From positions 170,877 to 234,876 of the forward strand of contig LNKV01000041.1 in the NCBI GenBank assembly GCA_001465935.1: 64,000 nt of DNA, written 5' to 3'. Below the pieces are notes generated by a model that was not told the origin of the DNA, searched no databases, and saw only the letters and a program-made list of their open reading frames with translations. Position 1 is the stretch's first letter. Each line of letters starts with the position of its first letter. The stretch comes from Clarireedia homoeocarpa (lineage: Eukaryota > Ascomycota > Leotiomycetes > Helotiales > Rutstroemiaceae). The position numbers and the translations under genes were made by a program. Of the stretch, positions 24,671 through 36,646 are shown one piece after another.

Positions 24671-25899
24671 ATTAGATGAGCCATGTAGATTGTAGCGGGT
24701 ATGAAGATGCTTTGGAGAGTCGATACGAATACCGTGGAAAGAAATTGGATCCGATGCTATAACACAGCTTTGTAGTGAGATCTTGTAGAGAGACCGGTCC
24801 CGAACATTTTGAAGCTCCACCAGCACCTCGAAAATTGAACGAGATGCCCACGTGTTTTCCAAGGCTGACTAAGGTTAGTTCTAAGGAATTTTGGAGTTGT
24901 GCCTTGAATAAAAGCAGCAGCAAAAGCGCCATGATCATTTTCCGATGCGAGATGCCGGGTTCAGGACATCAATGGGTACAATGGGTACGATGGTTACGAT
25001 TTGTGCAATTCTCCAGCCATATCGTTGCATTCAATGACAGGATCATGTCCTCCATGTCCCCCATCCATACCATAGACGACGACGTCTTCTCTGTCAGAAG
25101 TAGCAAGACAGCAGCAATGAGGAGCCACATCCGCATCCACATCCGCATCCACATCCACATCCACACCCATATCCACGTCCAATGTCACCGCCAACCCAAT
25201 GTATGCGGCACATGATCCAATCAAAGCCACTAGATTGGCCTTGCCCGCAACCTGATAGGCCGTATCGCACAAAGCAATCCCAGCGCCCCACTCGTCTCGC
25301 CTTCCATCGGCAGCAAGTCCAGCTAAGTCAGCAACATCGAACCCTATAAGCAGGACTTGACGAACCAAGTCATCTCTTGTTCCCCTAAGAGCATCTTTAA
25401 GCATCTGAAATGCTTCACGAGGAATTCTGTTAGTCAAATGCATCGCTCAAGCTGGAAGATGGATATACCTGCACTTAGGGGTTTAGTGAGATTTGCTGAA
25501 ATTTGCTATATGATGTTGCCGGGCTCCCACGAAAACTCACTCCCTTGGATTCACTTGGATTTCTCTCTCGACCTACTTCTAGAGTTTCGTTCCTGGAGGA
25601 ATATCTGCTTCCCTGCTTCCTGCTTCTCCTCTGCTTCTCATATGCAAGGTCCTTGTGCTGTACATACTCACATACATACATACGCACTGGGTACTTCCTT
25701 TCAATACTTCAGCCACGGCCCACTACCTATTATCTACTTCACTAGGTCCTTCTCCCTTACCAAACTTCTTCAATCTTTCTTTGACATACAAGATATACAA
25801 ACATAAGATTACATACAAATACATTCCTGAGAAGACTGTACAAATTATCCTCCTCCTACAAAGGTACCCTCTCACAAACCTACTATCGTCACCACCAAA
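24671..25899. promoter_or_regulatory. Divergent intergenic region of gpi10 and ornithine aminotransferase
   Basis: The two genes are transcribed away from each other across 1.2 kb. The last 300 bases before the aminotransferase start are C+T rich, as in fungal leaders. A hexamer tract of CATCCA/CATCCG lies near 25130-25170. A minus-strand frame at 24994-25443 lies inside and is listed separately as a doubtful gene. Confidence 0.5.
24994..25443 (-). CDS. Possible small uncharacterised protein
   Basis: A single open frame of 149 codons with a genuine ATG. The first 95 or so residues look like ordinary protein, rich in Ala, Leu, Gly and Asp with amphipathic segments such as LIGFDVADLAGLAADGRRDE and ANLVALIGSCAAYIGLAV. 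They are followed by a DVDVDADVDADV stretch encoded by the hexamer repeat. It sits between gpi10 and the aminotransferase, 324 bases upstream of the gpi10 start and on the same strand, so it could instead be part of a long gpi10 leader or a decayed gene. I do not recognise the family. Confidence 0.35.
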   Translation of the reverse strand: MHLTNRIPREAFQMLKDALRGTRDDLVRQVLLIGFDVADLAGLAADGRRDEWGAGIALCDTAYQVAGKANLVALIGSCAAYIGLAVTLDVDMGVDVDVDADVDADVAPHCCCLATSDREDVVVYGMDGGHGGHDPVIECNDMAGELHKS

Positions 25900-27508
25900 A
25901 TGGCACCCCACGCAGACACAAATGTGAATGGTACCACGGGCAGCACGTTAAAAGCCACCGCCCCCACCTTCTCCCCCTCCTCAACCCACCACCCATCCAA
26001 ATACCACGCTTCATCAACTGCCTCCGCCATCCACGCCGAACACGAATACGCCGCGCACAACTACCATCCCCTCCCTATTGTCTTCGCTCGCGCACAAGGT
26101 TCCACGGTTTGGGACCCCGAGGGTAACCAATACATTGACTGCTTGTCTGCTTACTCCGCCGTCAACCAAGGTCATTGCCATCCTGCGCTCGTACAAGCAC
26201 TCTGCGAACAGGCACAACGTCTAACGTTATCCTCGCGTGCCTTCCATAACGATGTCTTCCCCAAATGGGCCGAGAAGATCAAAGATGTCTTTGGCTACGA
26301 TATGGTTTTACCCATGAACACTGGTGCAGAGGCGGTTGAGACTGCCGTCAAGATTGCGAGGAAGTGGGCTTATAAGGTTAAGGGTGTTGAGAAGGACAAG
26401 GCATTGGTATTTGCTGCTGCAGAGAACTTTCACGGAAGGACCGTATGTACACTTTATTTCAATCCATCCATCTTTGCCCCATCCCCCATGCCCCTCCACC
26501 ACCTCACGCGACCATTCAACTAACCCACCTCTTCCACCAGATGACCGCAATCTCCATGTCTGTCGACCCCGAATCGCGCGACAACTACGGTCCCTACGTC
26601 CCCAATGTCGGCGCCATCTGTCCCTCGACGCAAAAGCCCATCCGCTTCAACCATATCTCAGATCTCGAAGCAGCGCTCAACGCGCACGGCCCCCAAACCG
26701 CCGCCTTCATCGTGGAGCCCATCCAAGGCGAAGCCGGTGTCGTCGTCCCCGATGATGACTACCTCTCGCAAGTGCACGCCCTCTGCAAAAAACACAACGT
26801 CCTGCTCATCTGCGACGAAATCCAGACGGGCATCGGCCGCACTGGGCGCATGCTGTGTTCGGAATGGGCCGGCATCAAACCCGATATGGTTACGCTTGGA
26901 AAGGCGATTTCCGGGGGCATGTATCCTGTTTCGTGTGTATTGGGATCGAAGGAGGTGATGTTGACGGTGGAGCCGGGGACGCATGGTTCGACGTATGGCG
27001 GGAATCCGCTGGGGTGTGCGGTGAGTATTAGAGCGTTGGAGATTATGGAGGAAGAGGGGTTAACTGAGCGGGCGGAGAAGCTGGGAGAGGTGCTGCGGAA
27101 GGGGTTGAGGGATTTGCAGAGTCCGATGATTAAGTTGGTTAGAGGAAAGGGATTACTCAATGCCGTTGTCATTGATGAGACGAAGACGGGTGGTCATTCC
27201 GCTTGGGATTTGTGTATGTTGTTGAAGAGTAAGGGCTTACTGGTATGTTTTCTTCTTTCTTCCTTTCTTCCTTCCCCTTTTTCTTTCACTCCTCCCAAAC
27301 TAACAAACCCACCACCACCCAGGCCAAACCAACCCACGAAAACATAATCCGTCTCGCACCCCCTCTCGTCATCAGCGAGGAAGACATCCACAAAGCACTC
27401 AGCATCATCAAGGAAGCAATCATCGAACTGCCTACGCTAAAGGGCGAGAAGGAAGACGAAGTTATCCCGAAGGAGGAAAAGAATGTTCATGTCCATGTCG
27501 ATAACTAG
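25900..27508 (+). CDS. car2: Ornithine aminotransferase
   Basis: PLP-dependent enzyme that converts ornithine and 2-oxoglutarate to glutamate-5-semialdehyde and glutamate, in arginine catabolism and proline supply. Three exons: 25900-26442, 26541-27242 and 27323-27508, all phase 0, giving 476 residues. Class III aminotransferase features are all present: [32 protein letters not shown] with the PLP-binding Asp273, and TLGKAISGG with the Schiff-base Lys302. The STYGGNPLG motif follows. No mitochondrial presequence is obvious, in keeping with the cytosolic fungal enzyme. The first intron falls exactly after FHGRT. The convergent neighbour is an MFS transporter that could handle a nitrogen compound, but a functional link is only a guess. 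Confidence 0.97.
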
Positions 27509-28049
27509 ATAGATTCACCTTTTTATCTTCTGTACATCAAATGATGTCGTTTAGAGCTGGATGTGGAATATTGAAATCTTTTCGGTTGTTTGCTTCCATC
27601 CTTCTTGTCTTGGTAAGACTACACTGAGTAGATAGACCGTCTGTATCTCGATGAAATGCTTACTTATGATGGATGGATGCATTTGGTGCTTGCTTGCTTG
27701 GTCTAAGTTAGCTTGTTACAAATGCTATGTATTTGTGAAGTGTTGTTGCGCATGCATTTGATGATATATAACTAACGAACTTCAGCAGCTAACTAACATT
27801 GTCGCCTGGGAAAACTACAGTGTAAGGCTGGCTACTACTCCTATTACTACTACTACTACTCATCTATCTATCTATCTATCTATCTATCTACCCGGTAGAG
27901 TTTGAATAACTTTATGATTGATTACAATAATAAGTTAAGTTGGTTATTTCTGATCAACTTTTCTTTTCTTTTCTTTTCCCCCTTGTTCTCTCTGCAATTA
28001 TTCTTGTTATGTATAGATAGATGTAAGATTACTGACTGTACTGTACATA

Positions 28050-28084
<35 letters not shown>

Positions 28085-28322
28085 ATTGAAGCGGGCGGGC
28101 GGGCCGCCACTCTCTAACTCCTATCTGTAACTTGCGTTCCCCTCTCTTTCATCTAAATGTGAGATCTCTTGGTTTTTTCTAATAATTTATATATATATCA
28201 TGTTGAATCAAAACTCGTCAAATCCATTCCTGTGCACCATCGTATCGTATCGTATCATATCGTATCGTATCATATCGTATCGTATCATAGCATGGTATCA
28301 TGTCGTAAATTCTTATTCTTCT
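27509..28322. other. Convergent 3' intergenic region with poly-C run
   Basis: Holds the 3' ends of the aminotransferase and the MFS gene. A CTAT tract lies near 27865-27890, a run of 34 C at 28051-28084, and CGTATCGTATCATAT units near 28226-28290. No gene seen. Confidence 0.75.
28051..28084. repeat. Run of 34 C
   Basis: An uninterrupted C homopolymer. Long C/G runs are much rarer than A/T runs in fungal DNA and can form i-motif or G-quadruplex structures. The length may be affected by sequencing error. Confidence 0.85.
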
Positions 28323-30269
28323 TTACAGCAAGTATCTGTAATCGGGGCTTAGATCCTGTGTTCGTAGGTACGTCAGTAATATTTCTTTTCTTTTTTTTCT
28401 CTTTTTTTTTTTCCTGGAGAAGATCATGGGGTGAATTATTGTCCAAGGAAGGGGAAGAGATGGGAGAATAAAGAAGAAGGAGAAAAGAAGGATACATACA
28501 CCCAATTCCGTCTTTTCATATTCTGTTAAACCCAAGTCTCGGGGCCTTCTATCACGCTGTCGGTTCGTAAGAAGGACGGCGATGAAGTAGATTAGACAGG
28601 ATGTTGCTGCGAGACAGAGGAATCCTAGACACTATTGTATCCACATTTATCAGTCATAACTTCTCCACACAAAACAACGTCACGAATAAAGATATAGAAA
28701 ATACTCACAATACCATACCCCGTCTTATAGTACGGAGCATCCTTCGCCAAAAATGCATACGTAGCAATAATGCCACCGATATTCCCAAACCCGACCTGCC
28801 ACGCTGTGCCCACTGCTCTGCGATGATGCCCGCCCAAATTCATATTGAACCAACAGACAATAACCGGCATCGCACTATACGCGCCCATAGCCACGAGGAA
28901 CAGCGCCGCGTATTCCAGCTTCGTGTTATCGTGGACCGTGAGCAAGATGGCGAAACCGGAGATGGCGACGCAGATAGGGATGATGGTGAACAGGAAGCGA
29001 TGACGCGTATAGTCGGATGCGAAAGCGATGAGCATAGCGAACGCAAATGCGCATGCCCATGGAGGAACGGAGTGCAATTGCGTTCCGATGGGTGTGTAGC
29101 CGTAGGTGGAGATGATGCCTGGGGCGAAGAAGGCGTATCCGTAGGCGGGGATGATCATGCCGAAGTACATGAAGCCGCCGAGGATGACCTTGTAGTCCTT
29201 GAAGACACGTGCTGCGTCGCGGAACGTGATTTTGCGTTCTGCGGCTGAGCGACCTTGGTCAGCTTGTAGACGGGCTTTCACGTACTGGCGTTCTTCTGGG
29301 GTGAGCCATTTGGCGTCTTCGGGGAACGAGGGGATGAGGAAGAAGAATGTGAGAGCTATGACGCAGGTGAGTACGCCTTCGAGGATGAAGATCCAGCGCC
29401 AGCCAGAATAGCCACGCATGCCATCCATTTTACCAATGGCGCTGGCGAGGAGACCGCCGAATGCGCCAGCAAGAGTGGTTGAGCTGAAGAAGAAGGAGTA
29501 GCGGCGTTGGGCTTCAGACCGCTTGTACCACATTCCAATAAGGTAGAAACAACCGGGGAACATGCCCGCTTCGAAGAGTCCGAGGAAGAAACGGGTTGCG
29601 AGGAGGCCGCCGTAATTCTGAACAAGCCCTTGACAGATGCTTGCAAGGCCGAAGAGGAACATCAAGCTGGAGAGCCAGATGTTGGGGTTGAGCTTCTTCA
29701 GGAGAATGTTCGAAGGGATTTCGAAGAATACATAGGGTACAAAGAAGATGGTTAAGGCGGTGTTGTATTCAGTGGCCTTAAGGTCGAGGTCCTTGGCCAG
29801 GTGGAAAGACTTAGCATTGGCGATGTTGACTCGATCCAAGAATGCTAGCAGATACAAGATACATCTAGTGGAATTTAGTCAATTGTATTCAAGAACCGTG
29901 AAAGATATGCTCACAAGAATGGTATTACCCGTAAATCAATCTTGCGCATAAGCTTTGCCTCTGTGGTATGTGATGGGCAGACCACGTGCAACTCGTCGTA
30001 TTCAACCTCGCCATTTCTGGGGGGGAAATTCGGATCATAAGAATTGTTGCCCTCATTTTTGATACCTACTTGGTGATCTTCTGATGTCAAAACCGATGCG
30101 ACAGGTGAAATTCCCGATTCCTCTGGATTCCGCGATTAGCATAACTCGATGAAAACCTATGACATTGTAGGGGTAGTTTCTTGGCCGACTTAGTGATCAC
30201 TAGATCAGCCAGTTCCGCTCGTTTGCTGACAATTGGCTTCTCGTTACCAATCCCAATTGCTTGCCACAT
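28323..30269 (-). CDS. MFS transporter, anion:cation symporter (Dal5/Tna1-like) family
   Basis: Plasma-membrane uptake carrier of the family that includes allantoate, nicotinate, pantothenate and vitamin H permeases. Five exons: 30269-30248, 30122-29915, 29864-28709, 28631-28500 and 28355-28323, giving 516 residues. The family signatures are YLLAFLDRVNIANAK at the end of helix 1, RFFLGLFEAGMFPGCFYLIG in the helix 4 region, GWRWIFILEG after helix 6, and a twelve-helix profile split by a cytoplasmic loop with PEDAKWLTPEER. The 22-base first exon is inferred from a GTAACG donor, a GCTAAT branch site and matching phase. It replaces an in-frame stop just upstream of exon 2, so the N-terminus is the least certain part. 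The substrate cannot be told from sequence. Confidence 0.92.
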
Positions 30270-31285
30270 TTTGGGGTTGCAGAAGCAGAAGCAGAAGCCG
30301 AAGCCGAAGCAGAAGCCGAAGCAGAAGCAGAAGCAGTCAGAGTCACTTCTCGAGAGAAGTTTCTGGCCATGTGTAGAGGGAAACCAAAAAGGGGGGTGGT
30401 GCTCACTTTTCTTTGACTTAAATCCCAACATTTTGGCAGTCTGTTTGCTCTTTCACAGGTCGGCGACCACGTCGAGAAAGCAAAATGCCAAACAGCCGGA
30501 TCGACGACTCGTGCGCTCTTTAAACGGTAGAAGCAGTAAGAATACAACGGGATGGGTAAGTGTCAGGAAGGAAAAATGAAGATGACGATCGATACATGTA
30601 CTTAAACCCATAACACGGGCTGCTTTTCTAATCACTCCTTACAAGCTTACCATGCAGGCTCAGGCGCTGCCATATCGAGCTAAAGTGATTTGTGTGGAGC
30701 GATAGTACGGTCAATTGACCAAATGGGACGAAAAGGGATATGTGGCGGAGAAGCAAAGTTTCTCTATCCCCGCCAATTGATTCAACAAAGAGTCATTCTC
30801 TCCCGTGTTCCGTGAGCGTACATGTAGTTTGGAAGACCGACTGTGATTGATAATGATAATCCGCAGGATGTATCGGATTTTAGCGCGCTTCTTGTGTGGA
30901 CGGCCATTCATAGTCAGCAACCTACTTCGTACACGTACCCTCTGTTGCCCTCACACATTTGGAGACTTCTGTGGTTTGCATTGGATTTGTACTGCGAAAA
31001 GTCCAGAGGCAAACAGTTGGTCATTCATCAAGGAAAATCTTCACCGGTTTTGATGGTCGAGCCCGGGATACGGACAAGGTGCGCCGTGCATGGGGATCTG
31101 AATGTAGTCGTAGATCCGCATTGTATGTGTTCCTACTGGTCGGTAAGCCACTAGGGGGGGAGCTGTTTCGGTGGAGAATTCGAGAGAAATGATCCAAGAT
31201 GAACAAGATTGCGGGGATCCCTGCAGGCCGTCGATTCCTTTTACCCGGTATCGGATACCGCTCAACACTGGGGATGGGATGGATG

Positions 31286-31343
31286 GCTTTCTGACCAGGA
31301 CATGGAGATCCATAGCTTTCTGACCAGGACATGGAGATCCATA
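31286..31343. repeat. Perfect 29-base tandem duplication
   Basis: Two identical adjacent copies, 31286-31314 and 31315-31343, beginning GCTTTCTGACC. Identity of the copies points to a recent event. Non-coding. Confidence 0.9.
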
Positions 31344-32301
31344 GATGGGTGGTTTTTTGAGCCTCTGCCGGTCTGGAACGTGGACCCGGCGACGACTCGG
31401 AGCCGATGTCAATGGAGCAAATGTTGTAACTTACGTTGTATAGGATCATAGTGGGGGGAGTATGGACGTTGGCTTTTCCAGGAAGCATGTCATTTCGTGA
31501 GGGGAGTTGCCTGGCTTGGTGGTTCTCGTTCGTCTGCAGTCTTGAGTCAATCTGCAGTCTCTGCAATTCCAGATTGCGCCAGCCAGATGTGTTGCATGTA
31601 TATCTTGCAGTCACTCAGCCCTAAGAATGACTCTGAAGCTGATTGTCAGGAGACTTGAATCATAACTTTCCTTTTCCCGAGTGCTTGAGTGGAAGAAAGT
31701 AGAAGGTGTCGTTAGAACTATATATATATGTGTGTGTGTATGTATGTATGTATGTATGTATGTATACATATGATTGCTACTCATGCAGGTGGTGAAATGC
31801 CGTAGGATCTGGATATCGGTATCTTCAACGGAAGAATGCAGACGCCGTATATTTAGTTCGTGCATAGTGCACACGCCACCCACCAAGTCGGCGTTTTGAT
31901 ATTGCTTCGTTGTATTCCGTCTGGGCTGCTTCTCAAGCGACCGCGGGAAGCAGACACCAGACATCAGACACCAGAAAACCACACTAAACTTCATTTAGAA
32001 CATCGCGACTGGGACTGGCACTCGGACTGGGACAGGGACAGGTGATTTGCCTCGACTTTCGAACGCGCCTTGGACAAACGCGTCTTTCCATTTGCAATTT
32101 CGAACATGTTCAAGATATTTGACATATTGACATATTGACATATTGGCATATTGGCATATTGGCATATTGACATCTCTTGGAAATTCACAGCTCGGCCATC
32201 ATCTCCTCCGACCGACTGCTGGCTCATATCAAGACCAAGCCGATGGGGTTGTGAATATACCTCACTCGCAGGTCTCTTTCTTTTCGCCTCCTTTACTTAG
32301 T

Positions 32302-32302
<1 letters not shown>

Positions 32303-32350
<48 letters not shown>
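32303..32350. repeat. (AGAGCC)n hexamer repeat
   Basis: About eight AGAGCC units, the last one changed to AGAGCA. Non-coding; it encodes Glu-Pro repeats in one frame, which explains a small repetitive frame here. Confidence 0.9.
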
Positions 32351-33561
32351 AAGAGCAATAGCGTCGTCCAGCCACCACCGCTCTTTCTTCTCCTTTGGTT
32401 TGAGTATCCGACATAGCTAGCACTGCATCGGTAACATCGGTGCTGCTTGCCATTACTATATTGTCATCACTGTATACTATATACTATATACTATATACTC
32501 TATACTATATCCTGGGTAGTTATTCGGAACTGGTCCATCTACGTGTCAAGGCTTTTCCATCGCCAATGTCGGCTGGTATGAGTAGTTCTATGGCTGCAAC
32601 GAATCCAGTAAGCTGGGAGGTGGTATTTGCAACTAAGTACTCGGTAGCAAGTAAAGTGGCACTGTACGCTGTCCTGTGGCACAACGCCAGAAGCATCAAG
32701 TTTTCCGAAAGAATAACCGCTTGAGTCAAGGAAAGCTAGGACTAGTAAGTAAAGTCTCACATTTTATCAATAACTTCATGTTTATTGAGGCCGGACCGAA
32801 TCTTATTCGTCGCCCAAGCCTGGCGAACTGACACTTGCAGGTATCTCGTGGCCACTCCAACTACCTAATGCCCTGCCCAGCTGCCCTACCTGCCGACCTG
32901 CCGACCTAGCTATCCTTTGCCCTGGTGCTGCTCGGGGACCTTCTCATGTTCCCAGCAGCTCTTCCGATAGTTCAGCCCATGCGAAGCAGTTAGTTATCCG
33001 CATTCATAATTCCTTACAGCGTGCAGTGCAGATCGCATACGGGCGACGAAGAGTGTTTGCTTCGTCGTGGTCGGCCGCTTTCGTATACTTCCGACAAATC
33101 GCTTTCCCGTAGCCCTGGCCATCCATCCATCCATCCATCCATCCATCCATCCATCCACAACCCAATTTCTCCTCCTCGCTGTGCCGAGCGCTGTCGGGAA
33201 CGCATGCTTACCCCATAATAACTATTGTGAACAACACTCAACCTTCTCTTAGCCGCCTGTTGTGTCGTGGTCGTGGTAGTAACGAAACTAACCGCTCGCC
33301 TCTGCCGCACTGTAAAGGTAGAAGCAGGCAAGGTCAGCAAAAAAAAAAAAAGGTCAAAGGGGCGCTTTTCCGACGGAAAACTTTGTTTGTGTCATCTTCC
33401 CACTTCCATCGACTTGATTCCTTTTCTACTCCTTCATCTACTTCTACTCGGACCTCAGACCTCAGACCTCAGACCGCACACCTCACATCTCACACCTCAG
33501 TCCTCACACCTCAGACTTCAGACCTCGGAAATCCTTCTTCCTTCTTCATAACATTCCATCA

Positions 33562-33592
<31 letters not shown>

Positions 33593-34017
33593 CTCCTCGC
33601 ACTGTACCCTCCAACAATCCCTCGGGAGCGAGAAGATTGTCCTCCTGGGCCGTGGAAAATCGTCGGCATTACGGGGCAAACTTGGTGGTGCCGCACTGGA
33701 TAAGTTCCTAAGCTAGAAGCACCACTTTCACTTTCGAGTCCTCCCGCATTTTCACCTCACGAAACATACATCAATCCAAACACCTGTCGACCCCAAGGAA
33801 CCACGACGACAACGACAACACTCACCCTAATAAACCACGACAGCCACCACTACACACTACACACTAATAAACGCCTTTTGTGCAATATATAATCTTTAAA
33901 GAAAGTATTGTGGATGAGTATCATACTGTCTCAAACACCGGCCGGGAGCCAAACATTATCCTCATCGTCACCGATCGACATCGCTGCCTTTAACAATTAC
34001 CCCCCCTCTGCACAGTT

Positions 34018-36646
34018 ATGAGTGCCTCTTCCACACCTCTTTCCGATGTTGCCGACACTGATATCGACCTCGAGAAGGCGTTTCGCGGTTCTCTGACCAT
34101 CGCTCGGGATGTTACGAAGGGTGTCATATTGAGATATTTGGGTCAATCGTTGGAGAACCAAGGGCTTTGTGATCTTGCAAAACAGTTCCTTTCCGGCTCG
34201 GACAATCATTTATACAGTAACATTCTCAGGATCCAGGATACAAACCCGGGCGAAATGGCACACAGCAATACAATTCAGTTACCATACTCGGGTAACATAA
34301 TCGGACCTACCTTCCCGCCTACGATGGCATCGGCAAATATTCCTTACCACAATGTGAACAATACGGAAAGTCAATTGCAGTATGGGTCCTCCTTTCAAGA
34401 CTTTAACTATTCCCATAATTCTCGCTTTCAATCTCAGTCAGCTTTTGGCGGCGTCCAAAATCAAAGCGAAACTAGCGATCCGCCCCGAGCTGCGAATGTA
34501 CAGCGTGCGAACTCTTACATGCAATCGTACAATAGCAATGGTGCCATGAACAGCACACAAAATTCGCTTTCATCTCAACCTCGGCCCATACAAGCGAGAG
34601 TCTCTGCCCAGGGCGACTATCCTCGGGCTGTAGAAAACCTGTTCCCTCGTTCTCATTTGGCTTTGACAACCTCGTTTCAGAGCATCAATCCAGCGAGTCG
34701 AACAAACCCGCAACTGCTTCCTCAGTCTAATCGCCTTAATCATAATTATAGCAATCCTCAACACACCAATGGCCAACAACCATATTTCGGGCACAGTTCA
34801 CCTTTGTACTTGCAAAAATCAAGCGGGAACAATTCACTACAATCCGACTCTCTCCTCCCCCCACTCGCACCAGCACCAGCACCTGCGCCAGTCTCCTCTT
34901 CCCCTCAACCTGAAAACTTTCTCGTCGTGGAATCTCGTTCATGTACTGAAAGCCGTTCTACAACACCGCATACCACCGAAATGACCAAAGCTATGAAATC
35001 GAGAAAGCGTAAGGCGCCAGCTACTGGAGATGGAACAGCGAAGAAGGCCAAGACTGAGAGGACTGACAAGTTGGCTAAGATCGAGCAGGTAAATATCATC
35101 CTGGTTAAGAATTTGTCTACAACTTGTTTGGAAAGCTAACATTTCTATAAAGAACAACAAGAAAGCAAAATACAATCTGCCAGTCCATATCTGGATGCGA
35201 ATTCTTGAATGCACGCCGCCGATCTTTTTGAAAAAAGCTCGTCTTATCAGCAGGGAAATGAAAGATATGGTCGACAATTTTACCTCGATTCACAGTAATA
35301 ATCGCAAGGAAAATTTTGGATACGATATGCCTGATAGCGTTCCGGGTCTTGACCAAGTAGCATACCTCGATCTACTCGGTGGGAAAGGGTGCCAGGAGAA
35401 GGGATGTAAAGACAAACATGCAACTAGAGCACATTGGGCCTGGAGGAAGAGATGGTGTTTGTCATGCTGGAAGGCGAAGATCGAGAGGGAGGATCGGATC
35501 GTGAAGAATCATCAAAATCAGTATGGACGAGTCACCTTTGAGAAGTTATTACAGTGCATTCCCGTCGGCATGTACGATTCTTTTAACAAGCCCCACGATT
35601 ACGTTGACGACAGTGTTGTTCGTCCAAGCACGGCACCTAGGCTTTACAAGTACTACGTGGTTGAGGATGTCAAGGACATAACAGCCCAGTACGATGCTCT
35701 TACTCCCGAACCATATCGAGAAGACCCTACGCATGATGCTCAACAGAAAGCCACTGCATTACAAATCTGGCAAGACAAGATGGCTAAGTTGGACGAGGTT
35801 CGCGATGAATTTCTGACACAAAAGAAGGCCGAGAACGATAAGCTTATGCAACTTGTTGTCCGTATCGAAGCCGGCATTCGTGAGAAGAGAGAGAAGGGCC
35901 GCAAGCCGCATGACGATAATCGTTCAGCCCGTCGAACCCTATTTCTCAATAGAGCTGCACGTGATATACCTGAGATTCCGCGGGAATTCATCGTCGAAAA
36001 ATCACCATCTTTTAAAGCTGCAATCCGTATTTTCAGAGACCCCGGTTCAGAAAGAGGCTGGAAAACCTTGATGCCAAAGATCGTTAAAGAATATAGAGAC
36101 TCCCAACAAGCTCAAGGCGAAGAAGTTCAAGCTGCGGCAGCGAATTCCAACATTAGCCAAGCAGATAACCTTAGTGGCAATGATGTTGAAATGGAGGATG
36201 ACTACGGCCAGTTTGGCTATGATGAAGGATTTTTGTCGAATCTTAACAGCCTCCGTCGATCTCACCAAAACATGCAACAAACGCATCTCGGAGGGCTTCA
36301 ATTGCAAAAGATGTCTAATCAATCACTTTCTTCTGGCCCAAACAAATCTCACCTAGGCGGGTTTGGTGGTGGGCTGACCTATAACAATATGCCCTCTCGA
36401 TCACAGCAATTCCACCATACTGCGCGACCATCATTTACTCATGGACTACCACAGCCCAGTCCTGTCCGTGCTGGACATCTTGGAAGAGCAGCTATCATCT
36501 CCGATGGTTCATATTCTTCTATGAATATGAATGGTAACAGTAATGGAAACCTACAATTGCACAATGGTCGAACTTCGTCTTTTAATCCTCAGTCGTCCTC
36601 TATTCCTCGGACACAAATTTCCATCGATTCTCTTCTTCAAGAATAA
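34018..36646 (+). CDS. F-box-like protein with Cys motif and long low-complexity N-terminus
   Basis: Two exons, 34018-35088 and 35153-36646, phase 0, giving 854 residues. The first 330 residues are rich in Ser, Asn and Gln and end in a basic stretch (KSRKRK near the end of exon 1) that looks like a nuclear localisation signal. Exon 2 opens with an F-box-like helix (from Tyr364: YNLPVHIWMRILE) that would recruit an SCF ubiquitin ligase through Skp1. Four Cys follow in a C-x4-C-x16-C-x2-C pattern (437, 442, 459, 462), a possible zinc site. A charged, probably helical region and another Asn/Ser/Gly-rich tail complete it. I do not recognise a characterised orthologue; a substrate adaptor or nuclear regulator is inference. 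Confidence 0.82.

Larger units (their letters stand above)
30270..34017. other. Gene-free 3.7-kb region between divergent MFS and F-box genes
   Basis: No accepted gene. Repeats include GAAGCA/GAAGCC near 30280-30335, a 29-base duplication at 31286-31343, TATG units near 31738-31764, CATATTGA/CATATTGG units near 32120-32170, AGAGCC units near 32303-32350, ATCC units near 33119-33157 and ACCTCAG units near 33450-33530. Pyrimidine-rich DNA from about 33360 to 33860 is the likely promoter and leader of the F-box-like gene. A minus-strand frame at 31021-31614 has no ATG start and was rejected. Confidence 0.65.

Noticed and set aside
30087..30431. 114-codon minus-strand frame at the 5' end of the MFS gene
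   Set aside because: It reads through the first exon and first intron of the transporter; only the first 22 coding bases are used in my model.
31021..31614. 197-codon minus-strand frame
   Set aside because: Starts at GTG, includes the 29-base duplication translated twice in shifted frames, and has no recognisable motif.
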